40,973 nt of DNA from Comamonadaceae bacterium (GTDB lineage: Bacteria > Pseudomonadota > Gammaproteobacteria > Burkholderiales > Burkholderiaceae_C): contig CANGNS010000026.1 in the NCBI GenBank assembly GCA_947455465.1, positions 1 through 40,973 on the forward strand. Direction: 5' to 3'. The notes under the pieces are model-generated. The model did not search any database. It was given only the letters and a program-made list of their open reading frames with translations, and was not told the origin of the DNA. Shown piece after piece: positions 8,437 through 16,299 of the stretch. The translations under genes were made by a program, and so were the position numbers. Position 1 is the stretch's first letter; each line of letters opens with the position of its first letter.

Positions 8437-9300
8437 ATGTTTGGCATCATTGGGATTGTGTTTTTGAATGTTTGCGTCTTCGGCAGCTTTATTGTCGGCG
8501 GCGGCAACTTGCATCCTTTCATCCACGCTGCGCCCATTGAAGGCTGGTGTATTTTCGGCTCGGCGGTGGGCGGCATGCTCATTGGCAACAGTCCGGACGT
8601 GATTAAAGCGGTTTTGGCCGGTATTGGGCGATGCTTTAAAGGCTCCAAGTACCACAAAGACGACTACCTGAACACGATTTTTTGCGTCTCCAAGGTCATG
8701 AAGACACTCAAGACCGAGGGCGCAGTGGCCCTGGAGGCGCACATCGAAAACCCTGATTCCAGCGCTATTTTTGGTGAATACCCCAAAATTGTTGCCGACC
8801 ATGCCTTGCTGCACCTTATTTGTGACACGGTGCGCCTGATGGTCGTCTCCCAGGGCACGATCAGCCCCATGGCCGTGGAAGAAATCATGGACAGCGCCAT
8901 CAAAACCCACCACAACGATGAACTCAAAGCTTCAGGGGCGATTGCCACGCTGGCCGGTGCCTTGCCGGCGCTGGGGATTGTGTCCTGCGTGATGGGCGTG
9001 GTCAAAACCATGGACGCGATCGACCAACCGCCTGCCATTTTGGGTGGCCTGGTGGGTGCGGCGCTGGTGGGAACCTTTATCGGGGTGTTCTTGGCCTATG
9101 GCTTCTTTGAGCCCTTTGCCAAACGCCTGGAGCAAGTGATCGAGGACGAGGCCTGCATGTATGGCGTGGTCAAACAAATTATTATCGGCACCTTGCACGG
9201 GCACCCCATGCCGCTGATTTTGGAGGCGGCGCGCGTGTGTATCAGCCACCATAACCAACCGAGCTTTGCCGAAGTATTTGACGGTCTACGCGGTAAGTAA
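8437..9300 (+). CDS. motA: MotA, proton-channel stator subunit
   Basis: 287 residues from ATG 8437 (E. coli MotA has 295). MotA and MotB form the stator unit that couples proton flow to rotation of the flagellar rotor. There are four membrane segments: two near the N-terminus (MFGIIGIVFLNVCVFGSFIV and the segment ending GGMLIGNS) and two at about residues 165-215. The functional prolines are recognisable in PALGIVSCVMGVVKTM and FFEPFAKRL. The large cytoplasmic loop between segments 2 and 3 carries the charged residues that contact FliG. An in-frame ATG nine codons upstream (8410) exists, but the MFGIIG start matches the family. motB follows after two bases. Confidence 0.95.
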   Translation: MFGIIGIVFLNVCVFGSFIVGGGNLHPFIHAAPIEGWCIFGSAVGGMLIGNSPDVIKAVLAGIGRCFKGSKYHKDDYLNTIFCVSKVMKTLKTEGAVALEAHIENPDSSAIFGEYPKIVADHALLHLICDTVRLMVVSQGTISPMAVEEIMDSAIKTHHNDELKASGAIATLAGALPALGIVSCVMGVVKTMDAIDQPPAILGGLVGAALVGTFIGVFLAYGFFEPFAKRLEQVIEDEACMYGVVKQIIIGTLHGHPMPLILEAARVCISHHNQPSFAEVFDGLRGK

Positions 9301-9302
9301 AC

Positions 9303-10301
9303 ATGGCCACTGAAGCGCCGAAAGAAGAAGAAATCCCCGAAGGCGCTGCGGCGCCGGGCGCAGAAGACGTTGCCGCGCCCGAGGAAGACGCGCCCCTTGC
9401 GCCCATTATTGTCAAGAAAATTGCCGCAGGCCACGGCGGCGCCCACGGCGGCGGCTGGAAAATCGCGCTGGCCGACATGATGACAGCCATGATGGCCTTC
9501 TTCTTGCTGATGTGGATTTTGGGCGCCACCAACGATTCGCAGCGCAAAAGCGTGGCCGATTACTTCAAACCCGCCTCACAAAGCCAAATCACCATGGGTG
9601 CGCTGGCAGGCTCCAACGGCATCATGGGCGGGCGCTCCATCATCGACCCCGACGGCTTCCCCTATACCGCCAAGCAAACGGCGCCGATGGAGCGCCTAAC
9701 ACCGCGCTCCGAGGGCGGCCCCACCGAGAACGACCCCTCGCCCAACAGCGAGAACGCGCGCGACAACGACGCCAAGTCGCAAAACCAATCGCCCGGCTCC
9801 GGTGAGGGTGAAAGCGGCGCCCAGGGCAGCGAAAAAGGCAAGATGGACCAAATGGAGAAGGACGTCAAAGAAATGATGGCCTCCAATCCGGCCCTGGAGC
9901 AGGTGCAAAGCCAGGTGCAATTTGTGCGCGACAAAGACGGCTTGCGCATTGAGGTGATCGACAAGGCGGAATTCTCGATGTTCCCGCTGGGCACCACCAA
10001 GCTGCAGCCCAAAGCGCAGGCCTTGTTGGCCGAGATCGCCAAGTCACTGGCGGCCATGCCCAACAAAATTGCCGTGCGCGGTCATACCGACGCCACGCCT
10101 TTTGCCAACAAAGAGGGCCGCAACAACTGGCTGCTGTCGGTCGAGCGGGCCGAGGCGACGCGGGCGACGCTGGAGAAGAACGGCATCAAACCCGACCGCT
10201 TTGTGCAAATTGAGGGCGTGGCAGATACCGTGCCTTTCAATACCAATGACCCGAAAGACCCGCGCAACCGGCGCATGAGCATCACGGTCAAGAAAGAATA
10301 A
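9303..10301 (+). CDS. motB: MotB, peptidoglycan-anchored stator subunit
   Basis: 332 residues. MotB anchors the stator to the cell wall and carries the proton-binding aspartate. The single membrane segment is WKIALADMMTAMMAFFLLMWIL with the channel Asp at residue 58, equivalent to Asp32 of E. coli MotB. The C-terminal OmpA-like peptidoglycan-binding domain spans about 215-330 (IAVRGHTDATPFANKEGRNN, SVERAEATRATLEKNGI, DPRNRRMSITVKKE). The linker (120-190) is polar and low in complexity. The N-terminus is about 25 residues longer than in E. coli and strongly acidic (KEEEIPEG, EEDAPLAP). The stop codon lies inside a bidirectional terminator stem. Confidence 0.95.
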   Translation: MATEAPKEEEIPEGAAAPGAEDVAAPEEDAPLAPIIVKKIAAGHGGAHGGGWKIALADMMTAMMAFFLLMWILGATNDSQRKSVADYFKPASQSQITMGALAGSNGIMGGRSIIDPDGFPYTAKQTAPMERLTPRSEGGPTENDPSPNSENARDNDAKSQNQSPGSGEGESGAQGSEKGKMDQMEKDVKEMMASNPALEQVQSQVQFVRDKDGLRIEVIDKAEFSMFPLGTTKLQPKAQALLAEIAKSLAAMPNKIAVRGHTDATPFANKEGRNNWLLSVERAEATRATLEKNGIKPDRFVQIEGVADTVPFNTNDPKDPRNRRMSITVKKE

Positions 10302-10326
10302 GCGCGCTCTGACAGGGCGCTTATTC
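10296..10326. terminator. Bidirectional terminator shared by motB and the Sel1 gene
   Basis: A perfect 10-bp stem, GAATAAGCGC (10296-10305) with GCGCTTATTC (10317-10326), encloses an 11-base loop. The left arm contains the motB stop codon and the right arm the stop codon of the convergent gene. Confidence 0.6.
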
Positions 10327-10806
10327 GCAGTTCTTGAACTCGCGCTTGATACAGGTCTGCGCCCAGCGGCGCGCCACCACCATATCGGACTCACTTATTT
10401 CGGCGGCGGCTTTTTTCACCGATTTACCGGCCTCGGGGTGGCCCGAGAGGTCGGCAATGATGAACCACATCGCCGCCTTTTGGTAGTCGCGCTCAAAGCC
10501 CTGGCCGTTGGCGTACATATTGCCTAGTTTGAACTGCGCTTTGGGCTCGCCCTGGGCGGCTGCGCGGCGCAGCCACGCAATGGCCTGCGGGTAGCTTTGC
10601 GGCGTGCCCTGGCCGGCAAAGTGCATGATGCCCAAAAGCGACTGCGCCTCGCGGTCGCCGGTGTTGGCCACGGCTTGCCACTTGGCCACGGCCGTGGCGT
10701 AGTCTTTGCGCTGGTAGGCCTCGTAGCCTTCTTCCCACAGACCGGCCTGCGCGCTGCCCGCCAGCAGGCACAGCGTGAGCAGGGTCAGAGCAGCTGTTTG
10801 GCGCAT
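10321..10806 (-). CDS. Sel1-like (TPR) repeat protein, exported
   Basis: 161 residues. The N-terminus MRQTAALTLLTLCLLAGSAQA is a clear type I signal peptide with cleavage after AQA, so a periplasmic location is expected. The mature protein has Sel1-like repeats: EAYQRKDYATAVAKWQAVAN, then AQSLLGIMHFAGQGTPQSYPQAIAWLRRAAAQG and AQFKLGNMYANGQGFERDYQKAAMWF. Such repeats are helical-hairpin scaffolds for protein interaction; no specific partner can be named. An AAAGGA ribosome site precedes the ATG. It lies 11 bases downstream of an unrecognised membrane-anchored protein on the same strand, so the two are probably co-transcribed. Confidence 0.85.
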   Translation of the reverse strand: MRQTAALTLLTLCLLAGSAQAGLWEEGYEAYQRKDYATAVAKWQAVANTGDREAQSLLGIMHFAGQGTPQSYPQAIAWLRRAAAQGEPKAQFKLGNMYANGQGFERDYQKAAMWFIIADLSGHPEAGKSVKKAAAEISESDMVVARRWAQTCIKREFKNCE

Positions 10807-10817
10807 TGCAGGGTCCT

Positions 10818-11387
10818 TTAGCGGTTCATCATATTCTTAACGGCCTGCGCCATCATCTCTGGCTGGCCCCCGCTGGGGGCCTTGGCTGATGGGCTCGCCG
10901 GGGGCAGGACGACTGGGCTGGTGACTGCCGGGGCAGGTGCACCGGGGCTGGCTGCAGGGGCTGTGCCCAGACCGGCTTCTTGCGTCACGGTGGCGCGGTA
11001 CAGTTTTTGGAGCGATGGCAGGTTTTCCCACATGTCTTGCCAATCCAGGTCGTAAGGCAGGCCCATCCAGTTGCCCGAGCGCTTGAGGGCTTCCACGCAA
11101 TTGCGGATTTCTTCGCGGTTGATGTCCACCATGGCCAGTTCTTCGGCGCCCAGGCTGTCGCGCGGCTGGCTTTGCAGGCTCGACTCCAGGGCCAGCAGCT
11201 GCTGGTAGCAGCGTGCGCGTTCATTGCGCAGCACGGCGCTGGCGCGCGCGTCGTCGGCCTGGGTGCGCAGCTTGTCGACTTCGCGCTTGACGGCGGCCAG
11301 GTTTTGCAGCGTCAGGTAATAAAACACCGACGCGGTGATGACCGCCGCCAGAAAAAAGAAGATCAGGATGATGAGAGTGATGTTCAT
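10818..11387 (-). CDS. Unrecognised membrane-anchored protein
   Basis: 189 residues; I do not recognise the family. There is one N-terminal membrane segment (residues about 4-25, ITLIILIFFFLAAVITASVF) with no charged residue before it. A probable coiled coil at about 28-75 is rich in Leu, Arg, Glu and Ala (LAAVKREVDKLRTQADDARA). A compact middle region (90-135) contains REEIRNCVEALKRSGNWMG and WQDMWENLPSLQKLY, and a Pro/Ala/Ser-rich tail ends in EMMAQAVKNMMNR. Two cysteines (in ARCYQQ and IRNCVE) are the only ones. The layout suggests a bitopic inner-membrane protein with a helical soluble part. It is followed at once by the Sel1-repeat gene, so a joint envelope role is possible but unproven. 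Confidence 0.75.
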   Translation of the reverse strand: MNITLIILIFFFLAAVITASVFYYLTLQNLAAVKREVDKLRTQADDARASAVLRNERARCYQQLLALESSLQSQPRDSLGAEELAMVDINREEIRNCVEALKRSGNWMGLPYDLDWQDMWENLPSLQKLYRATVTQEAGLGTAPAASPGAPAPAVTSPVVLPPASPSAKAPSGGQPEMMAQAVKNMMNR

Positions 11388-11442
11388 ACGATCGCCCGCC
11401 GTGGTCTGCGCTGGGTGGCGCGCATGCGCTAATCGCCCATGC

Positions 11443-11463
11443 TGGTGCCATACATTGGCACCA
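11443..11463 (-). terminator. Hairpin downstream of the tgpA-like gene
   Basis: TGGTGCC (11443-11449) pairs with GGCACCA (11457-11463) around a 7-base loop, shortly after the stop of the transglutaminase gene read on the minus strand. There is no U-tract, so it may be a Rho-associated or stabilising hairpin rather than an intrinsic terminator. Confidence 0.35.
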
Positions 11464-11474
11464 CCACAGTGTAG

Positions 11475-13496
11475 TCAAGTCCGCAAGGCCTTGGTTGGAT
11501 GCAGGTCGTCCCAGGGCAGGCGCCGCAGGCGGCGCTGCAGCTGCGGCCAATCGGGGGCCGCCGAGCTTGCTGCGTAGTGGGCTTGTTCGAGCGCGGTCAG
11601 CCATTGGACGATGGGCGCACTGGCCGCCCCAAAGCGCTGCGTCAGCAAGGCGCCAAGTTGGCGCGGGGTGTGGTGCGCCTGGGGCGCCAGGCCCAGTGCG
11701 GCCAGCTTGCGGTCTGCGGCGGTGCGCAGGCGCAGCCAGGGACTGCGCCGGCTTTGGTGGCGCCAGGACGCCACGGCCACGGCGGCGATGCCCGAGGCCA
11801 GCACGGCGCCGAGCAACCAGGCCAGGTCCTGCCACTGGGGGCTGGACACGCCCAGGTCCGAGAGCAATTGCATTTGCCGCCGCTGGTCATAGCCGGTGAC
11901 CCATAAATTCCAGCGGTAATTGGCCGCCTCCCAGCCTTGGCGCAGAGGTAGCCACAAGCGCCCGCCGCCGGCGCCCGCACGCAGCGGCGAGCCAGCGTCT
12001 GCGTCGGCCAAACGGCCATCGCTCTCAATGCGCGAGGGCGCTACCGCCGCCGTGGGGTCCACATGGATCCAGCCCTGGCCGCTTTGCCAGATTTCGGCCC
12101 AGGCATGGGCGTCGCTGTGGCGCACCGTCCACAGGCCATCGATCGGGTTGCGTTCGGCGCCTTGGTAGCCGGTGACCACCCGCGCGGGCACGCCCATGGC
12201 GCGCATCATCACCACGTAGGCCGAGGCAAAGTGTTCGCAATAACCAGCTTTGCGGTCAAACCAAAACTCGTCGACGCTGTTGCGTCCATAGCTGCCCGGC
12301 GCCAGCGTGTAGCGGTAGCCGTCTTGGTTGATCTGGCGCAGCAGCCACTGGCTCAAGGCGGTGGCATCGGTACCGCGCAGCGCCGGGTCGCTGCGCAGCA
12401 AGGCAGCCCATTGCAGGGTGCGCGGGTTGTAGCCCGGCGGCAGCAGCGTCCAGGCCTGCAGTTCCTGGGCGATGAGCGAACTGCCATAGCGAAACTGCGT
12501 GTAGCTTTGCGCCTGGTAGCGCAGCGGCTCGTCGACTGCTTGGTGGCTGAGCCAGCGCAGGTCGGCCCCCGGGCTGATGTGCAGGCCCTCGGCCACGGGC
12601 GCCATGGGGCTCGACTCGAGCACCGGCAGCCACTGCAGGTGGTGCGGCTCCAGCGTGACCTCGTAGCGCAGCGGCGCGCCCTGCACGCGCAGGTCGCGTG
12701 CCGCGTGGCTGGGCGAGGGCAGGTCGGGCGCCAGGCTGGTCCACTGTCTTCCATCGAAATGGCCAAACACATGGGCGCGCAGGTAGATCTGGGCTGGCGC
12801 GGGCGCCTCGCCCTCAAAGCGCAGGCGCAGTGCAACGGCTGGGTTGTTGGTCAGCTCTGACATGCTGCCCACCGCCATGGCGTCGGACAGGCCGGTGCGG
12901 CCTGTGGATTTGTCATCGGGCACCCCCCACAGCGGACCGATGCGCGGGAACAGCACAAACAGCAAAGCCATCACCGGCACTCCCCAGGCCGTCAGCCGCA
13001 GCGCCACACCGGCGGCCTGGCGCACCGAGGTAGCGGGGCCTGGCATGTGCGCGCGCACCAGCACGGTCAGCAAGCCCCAGGCGCCCGCGAGCATGAGCAC
13101 CAGCCCGGGCAGGGTTTGCGCATGCAAAAACTGCGTCAAGATGGTGAAAAACCCCAGGAAAAACAACACCAAGAGGTCGCGCGTGCCATGCATTTCCAAG
13201 GTCTTGAGCGCCAGCAGCAAAACCACCAGGGCCACACCTGCTTCGGTGCCAAACCAGGTATGAAATTGCCAGCGAATGGCCAGTACGCCCAGCACCAGCA
13301 TGCCCAAGGGCAAAAACTTGCTGGGCGCCGCCATCGCCCCGAACACGAAGGCCCCGCGCATCAGCAGGGCCAGCATGACCAAGGCGCTGCAGAGCAGCGG
13401 CAGCGCCACGATATGGGGCAGCACAGTGACCGCCAGCACCAGCAGGAGCGCCAGTTCGTCGCGCTGGCGCGGTGCCAGGGGTTGATTTTTCAGCAT
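11475..13496 (-). CDS. Transglutaminase-like membrane protein (DUF3488/TgpA type)
   Basis: 673 residues from the ATG at 13496. About five or six membrane segments occupy the first 200 residues (LALLLVLAVTVLPHIVALPLL, FLPLGMLVLGVLAI and others), then a periplasmic domain, a transglutaminase-like core and a last membrane helix near 560. The catalytic triad can be read as Cys in KAGYCEHFASAYVVMMRA, His in SDAHAWAEIW and Asp in HVDPTAAV. The family includes TgpA of Pseudomonas aeruginosa, an inner-membrane protein with periplasmic transglutaminase activity that matters for growth. The frame is open further upstream, but the start at MLKNQPLAP overlaps the DUF58 stop by seven bases (ATGCTGA), as expected for a coupled MoxR-DUF58-TgpA operon. 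Confidence 0.88.
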   Translation of the reverse strand: MLKNQPLAPRQRDELALLLVLAVTVLPHIVALPLLCSALVMLALLMRGAFVFGAMAAPSKFLPLGMLVLGVLAIRWQFHTWFGTEAGVALVVLLLALKTLEMHGTRDLLVLFFLGFFTILTQFLHAQTLPGLVLMLAGAWGLLTVLVRAHMPGPATSVRQAAGVALRLTAWGVPVMALLFVLFPRIGPLWGVPDDKSTGRTGLSDAMAVGSMSELTNNPAVALRLRFEGEAPAPAQIYLRAHVFGHFDGRQWTSLAPDLPSPSHAARDLRVQGAPLRYEVTLEPHHLQWLPVLESSPMAPVAEGLHISPGADLRWLSHQAVDEPLRYQAQSYTQFRYGSSLIAQELQAWTLLPPGYNPRTLQWAALLRSDPALRGTDATALSQWLLRQINQDGYRYTLAPGSYGRNSVDEFWFDRKAGYCEHFASAYVVMMRAMGVPARVVTGYQGAERNPIDGLWTVRHSDAHAWAEIWQSGQGWIHVDPTAAVAPSRIESDGRLADADAGSPLRAGAGGGRLWLPLRQGWEAANYRWNLWVTGYDQRRQMQLLSDLGVSSPQWQDLAWLLGAVLASGIAAVAVASWRHQSRRSPWLRLRTAADRKLAALGLAPQAHHTPRQLGALLTQRFGAASAPIVQWLTALEQAHYAASSAAPDWPQLQRRLRRLPWDDLHPTKALRT

Positions 13497-14455
13497 AGGG
13501 CCAGCGCCTGCAGACACCGGTCTCGGTGGGCCGGACCGGCATCCGGGGCGAGGCTCAGCCCGGGCAGCACCAAGCCAAAGCGCAGCCCGCGCGCATGGGC
13601 CATAAGTACCCAGGCGCATAAGCGCGAGAGTGCCTGCTCTCGGTCGTGCAAACCGGTGCTGGGTAGGTCCAGCAGCACCTCGCCGCCGGCTTGCGGCGAG
13701 GCGCTGTCCCGGCTGACCAGGTCCGCGCTGCCGCGCGCCATGGCCTGGGCGACTTTTTTCCAAACAATGGATTTGCGCGGATCGCCGGCGCGGTAAGCGC
13801 GCAGGCCCTCCAAGTCGGCGCCCGGTGCGGTCGCAGCATGCTGTGTTGCGCCCTGGGGCGCTGGGCCCGAGGGCAGGGGTGGCGCATCGGGCTGCGCTGC
13901 GGGGTAGACCAGCACCGTCTGTGCCGGTTGCCACAGCGCCCAGGCGCGGAACATGCCCATGGGAAAGCGCGTAAACACCCGCAGGCGGGGCAGGGCCAGG
14001 CGCCCGCGCGCCGGTGGCAGCCAGGCAAGCTCCAGCGTGGCGGTGCCCACCACCGTGGTGCACAGGCCGTCGCTATCGGCCAGTCCCTCCAGGCCCAGGC
14101 CCACGCCGAAGCGCGGCGCCTGGCGCGGGCTGTGCACTTGCACGCGCAGCAAGCAATGCTGGCCTGCAAATACCGGCTGCGGCGCGTGCAAATGCAACGT
14201 CAGGCCGCGCATATTGGCATGCCCGGCCAGCATGCCTGCCAGCGCACTGCCAGCGAGCAAAAAGGTGAGCAAATAGCCCATATTGAGCTGGAAATTGATG
14301 GAGGCAATCAGCATCACCAGCACCGTGAGCGCCAGCATGCAGCCCGCCGCCGTGGGCAGGATGTAGACATTGCGCTGGGTCAGTAGCAAGCGTTCGGCAG
14401 GCCGGTGGCGTGCCAGCCACCACTGCGCCCAGCGTTGGCGCAGCGCGGCGGCCAT
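13490..14455 (-). CDS. DUF58 family protein
   Basis: 321 residues from ATG 14455. Two adjacent membrane segments near the N-terminus (NVYILPTAAGCMLALTVLVML and the segment NMGYLLTFLLAGSALAGML) are followed by a beta-rich soluble domain. The DUF58 signature near residue 215 is clear: GADLEGLRAYRAGDPRKSIVW, with the following KK. This family is related to von Willebrand factor A domains and nearly always sits beside a MoxR ATPase; the pair is thought to assist folding or activation of membrane complexes. Its ATG overlaps the moxR stop by one base (TGATG), and its stop overlaps the next gene by seven bases, so the three genes are translationally coupled. Confidence 0.9.
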   Translation of the reverse strand: MAAALRQRWAQWWLARHRPAERLLLTQRNVYILPTAAGCMLALTVLVMLIASINFQLNMGYLLTFLLAGSALAGMLAGHANMRGLTLHLHAPQPVFAGQHCLLRVQVHSPRQAPRFGVGLGLEGLADSDGLCTTVVGTATLELAWLPPARGRLALPRLRVFTRFPMGMFRAWALWQPAQTVLVYPAAQPDAPPLPSGPAPQGATQHAATAPGADLEGLRAYRAGDPRKSIVWKKVAQAMARGSADLVSRDSASPQAGGEVLLDLPSTGLHDREQALSRLCAWVLMAHARGLRFGLVLPGLSLAPDAGPAHRDRCLQALALC

Positions 14456-15375
14456 CACGGCAAAGCCACCGAGGCCAGCAAGGCCTGCACTTGCGCGCTG
14501 TGCGAGGCGGTGGGATGGCGCAGCGGCACCAAGCGGTGCGCGGCCACCGGGTACCACACGGCCTGCACGTCGTCGGGTGCCACATAGTCGCGCCCGGCCA
14601 TCAGGGCCTTGGCCTTGGCTGCGCGCAGCAGCGCCACACCGGCGCGCGGGCTCAGGCCCTGGGCAAACCACTGGCCCGAGCGGGTGGCCTCGACCAGGTC
14701 TTGTACATAAGCCAACAGGGCCTCGCTGGCGTGCACTTGCTGCACCTGTGCTTGCAACTGCACCAATGCGCCTGGGTCCAGGACGCTGGGCAATTGGCCG
14801 GCCAAGGCCCGGCGGTCCTGGCCGGCCAGCAAGGCGCGCTCGCTGTCCCGGTCGGGGTAGCCCAGGGCGATGCACATCAGAAAGCGGTCCAGTTGCGACT
14901 CGGGCAAGGGATAGGTGCCATGCTGCTCCTGCGGGTTTTGGGTGGCGATGACAAAAAACGGCTGGGGCAAGGGCCGTGTCGCCCCTTCAACGCTGACTTG
15001 CTTTTCCTCCATGGCTTCGAGCAGCGCGCTTTGGGTCTTGGGGCTGGCACGGTTGATCTCATCGGCCAGCAGCACCGAGGCGAATACCGGGCCGGGGTGA
15101 AAAACAAAGGTCTCTGAAACGCGCTCGTAGACAGAGACGCCCAGCAGGTCGCTGGGCATGAGGTCGGCGGTAAATTGCACCCGCGAAAACGGTAAGCCCA
15201 GGCTGCGCGCCAAAGCCTGGCTCAGCGTGGTTTTGCCAACCCCCGGCACATCTTCGATCAGCAAATGCCCGCCCGCGAGCAAGCACGCCAGCGCATCAGC
15301 GATTTGCGCAGATTTGCCCACCATCACTGTGTGGAGCTGCGCTTCAATCGCTTGAATGGTGTTTTTGGAATTCAT
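14455..15375 (-). CDS. MoxR-family AAA+ ATPase
   Basis: 306 residues, the usual size. Walker A is DVPGVGKTT at about 42-50, Walker B is LLADEINRASPKTQSALLEAMEE, and sensor 1 is FFVIATQNPQEQHGTYPLPE followed by QLDRFLM with the arginine finger. MoxR ATPases act as chaperone-like machines that mature metalloenzymes or membrane complexes together with vWA-type partners, here the DUF58 protein. It is the first gene of the minus-strand operon moxR-DUF58-tgpA. The ATG at 15375 is preceded by AT-rich DNA shared with the divergent lgt gene. The substrate cannot be deduced from this locus. Confidence 0.92.
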   Translation of the reverse strand: MNSKNTIQAIEAQLHTVMVGKSAQIADALACLLAGGHLLIEDVPGVGKTTLSQALARSLGLPFSRVQFTADLMPSDLLGVSVYERVSETFVFHPGPVFASVLLADEINRASPKTQSALLEAMEEKQVSVEGATRPLPQPFFVIATQNPQEQHGTYPLPESQLDRFLMCIALGYPDRDSERALLAGQDRRALAGQLPSVLDPGALVQLQAQVQQVHASEALLAYVQDLVEATRSGQWFAQGLSPRAGVALLRAAKAKALMAGRDYVAPDDVQAVWYPVAAHRLVPLRHPTASHSAQVQALLASVALP

Positions 15376-15482
15376 ATTTAATTTAGAAATAAAAATGGAT
15401 TCTATAATTTTATGTAATTACCAGGCTTCAGCGCCCGACGGCGAGGCCAGGCCTGTCGTCGCAGCAAGGCACAATAGGCGCC
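15376..15482. promoter_or_regulatory. AT-rich divergent moxR-lgt promoter region
   Basis: The first 45 bases of this 107-bp gap are strongly AT-rich in otherwise GC-rich DNA and contain a TATAAT hexamer at 15403-15408 in the lgt direction. No convincing -35 element lies at the right distance, so individual promoters cannot be assigned. Confidence 0.3.
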
Positions 15483-16292
15483 ATGCTGATTCACCCCTTG
15501 ATCGACCCCGTTGCTTTGCAAATCGGCCCGGTGGCTGTGCGCTGGTATGGACTGACCTACCTGGTCGCGTTTGGCCTGTTCATGGCACTGGGCGCGCGCC
15601 GCTTGCGCCATGCCCCGTATGCGCACAGTGGCCGCTGGACTTTCCAGGATGTGGAGGACATTCTTTTTCTGGGTGTTTTGGGCGTGGTGCTGGGCGGGCG
15701 CCTGGGTTATTGCCTGTTTTACAACCCGGCTTACTACGCCGCCCACCCGCTGGAAATCTTGTATGCCTGGCGTGGCGGCATGAGTTTTCATGGCGGCATG
15801 CTAGGCGTCATCGCCGCGATGGCCTGGTTTGCCTACGACCGCCAACGGGGCTTTTGGGAGGTGGCTGATTTCGTCGCGCCTTGCGTGCCCACCGGTCTGG
15901 CCTCCGGGCGCATTGGAAACTTTATCAACGGCGAGCTGTGGGGCCGGGTGGCCGATCCATCGCTGCCCTGGGGCATGGTGTTTCGCGGGGCGGGTGATGC
16001 GCCGCGCCACCCCTCGCAGATTTACCAGTTTTTGCTCGAAGGCTTGCTGCTCTTTGCGATTTTGTGGCTGTACGCCCGCACCGGGCCGCGCACCGGAAGG
16101 GTGGCTGCGCTGTTTTTGGCCGGGTATGGGGTTTTGCGCTTTGTGGTGGAGTTTTTCCGCGAACCGGACGCGCACCTGGGTCTGTTGCAAATGGGGCTGA
16201 GCATGGGCCAATGGCTGTGCGTGCCCATGGTGGCGCTGGGGCTTGCGCTTTGGCTGTGGGCCGGCCGCAAGGCGCCGGGTGACGGGGCCTGA
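15483..16292 (+). CDS. lgt: Lgt, prolipoprotein diacylglyceryl transferase
   Basis: 269 residues. Lgt transfers diacylglycerol from phosphatidylglycerol to the lipobox cysteine of prelipoproteins at the inner membrane, the first step of lipoprotein maturation. It is polytopic, with about seven membrane helices. Signature residues are in place and even share E. coli numbering: His103 in RGGMSFHGGM, Arg143 and the Lgt motif GRIGNFINGELWGR at 142-155, and an Arg in VVEFFREPDAHLG near the C-terminus. The start MLIHPLIDPVALQIGPVAVRW fits the family. Its stop overlaps the GAGGA ribosome site of the following crotonase gene, so both are likely on one transcript. Confidence 0.97.
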   Translation: MLIHPLIDPVALQIGPVAVRWYGLTYLVAFGLFMALGARRLRHAPYAHSGRWTFQDVEDILFLGVLGVVLGGRLGYCLFYNPAYYAAHPLEILYAWRGGMSFHGGMLGVIAAMAWFAYDRQRGFWEVADFVAPCVPTGLASGRIGNFINGELWGRVADPSLPWGMVFRGAGDAPRHPSQIYQFLLEGLLLFAILWLYARTGPRTGRVAALFLAGYGVLRFVVEFFREPDAHLGLLQMGLSMGQWLCVPMVALGLALWLWAGRKAPGDGA

Positions 16293-16299
16293 GGACGCG

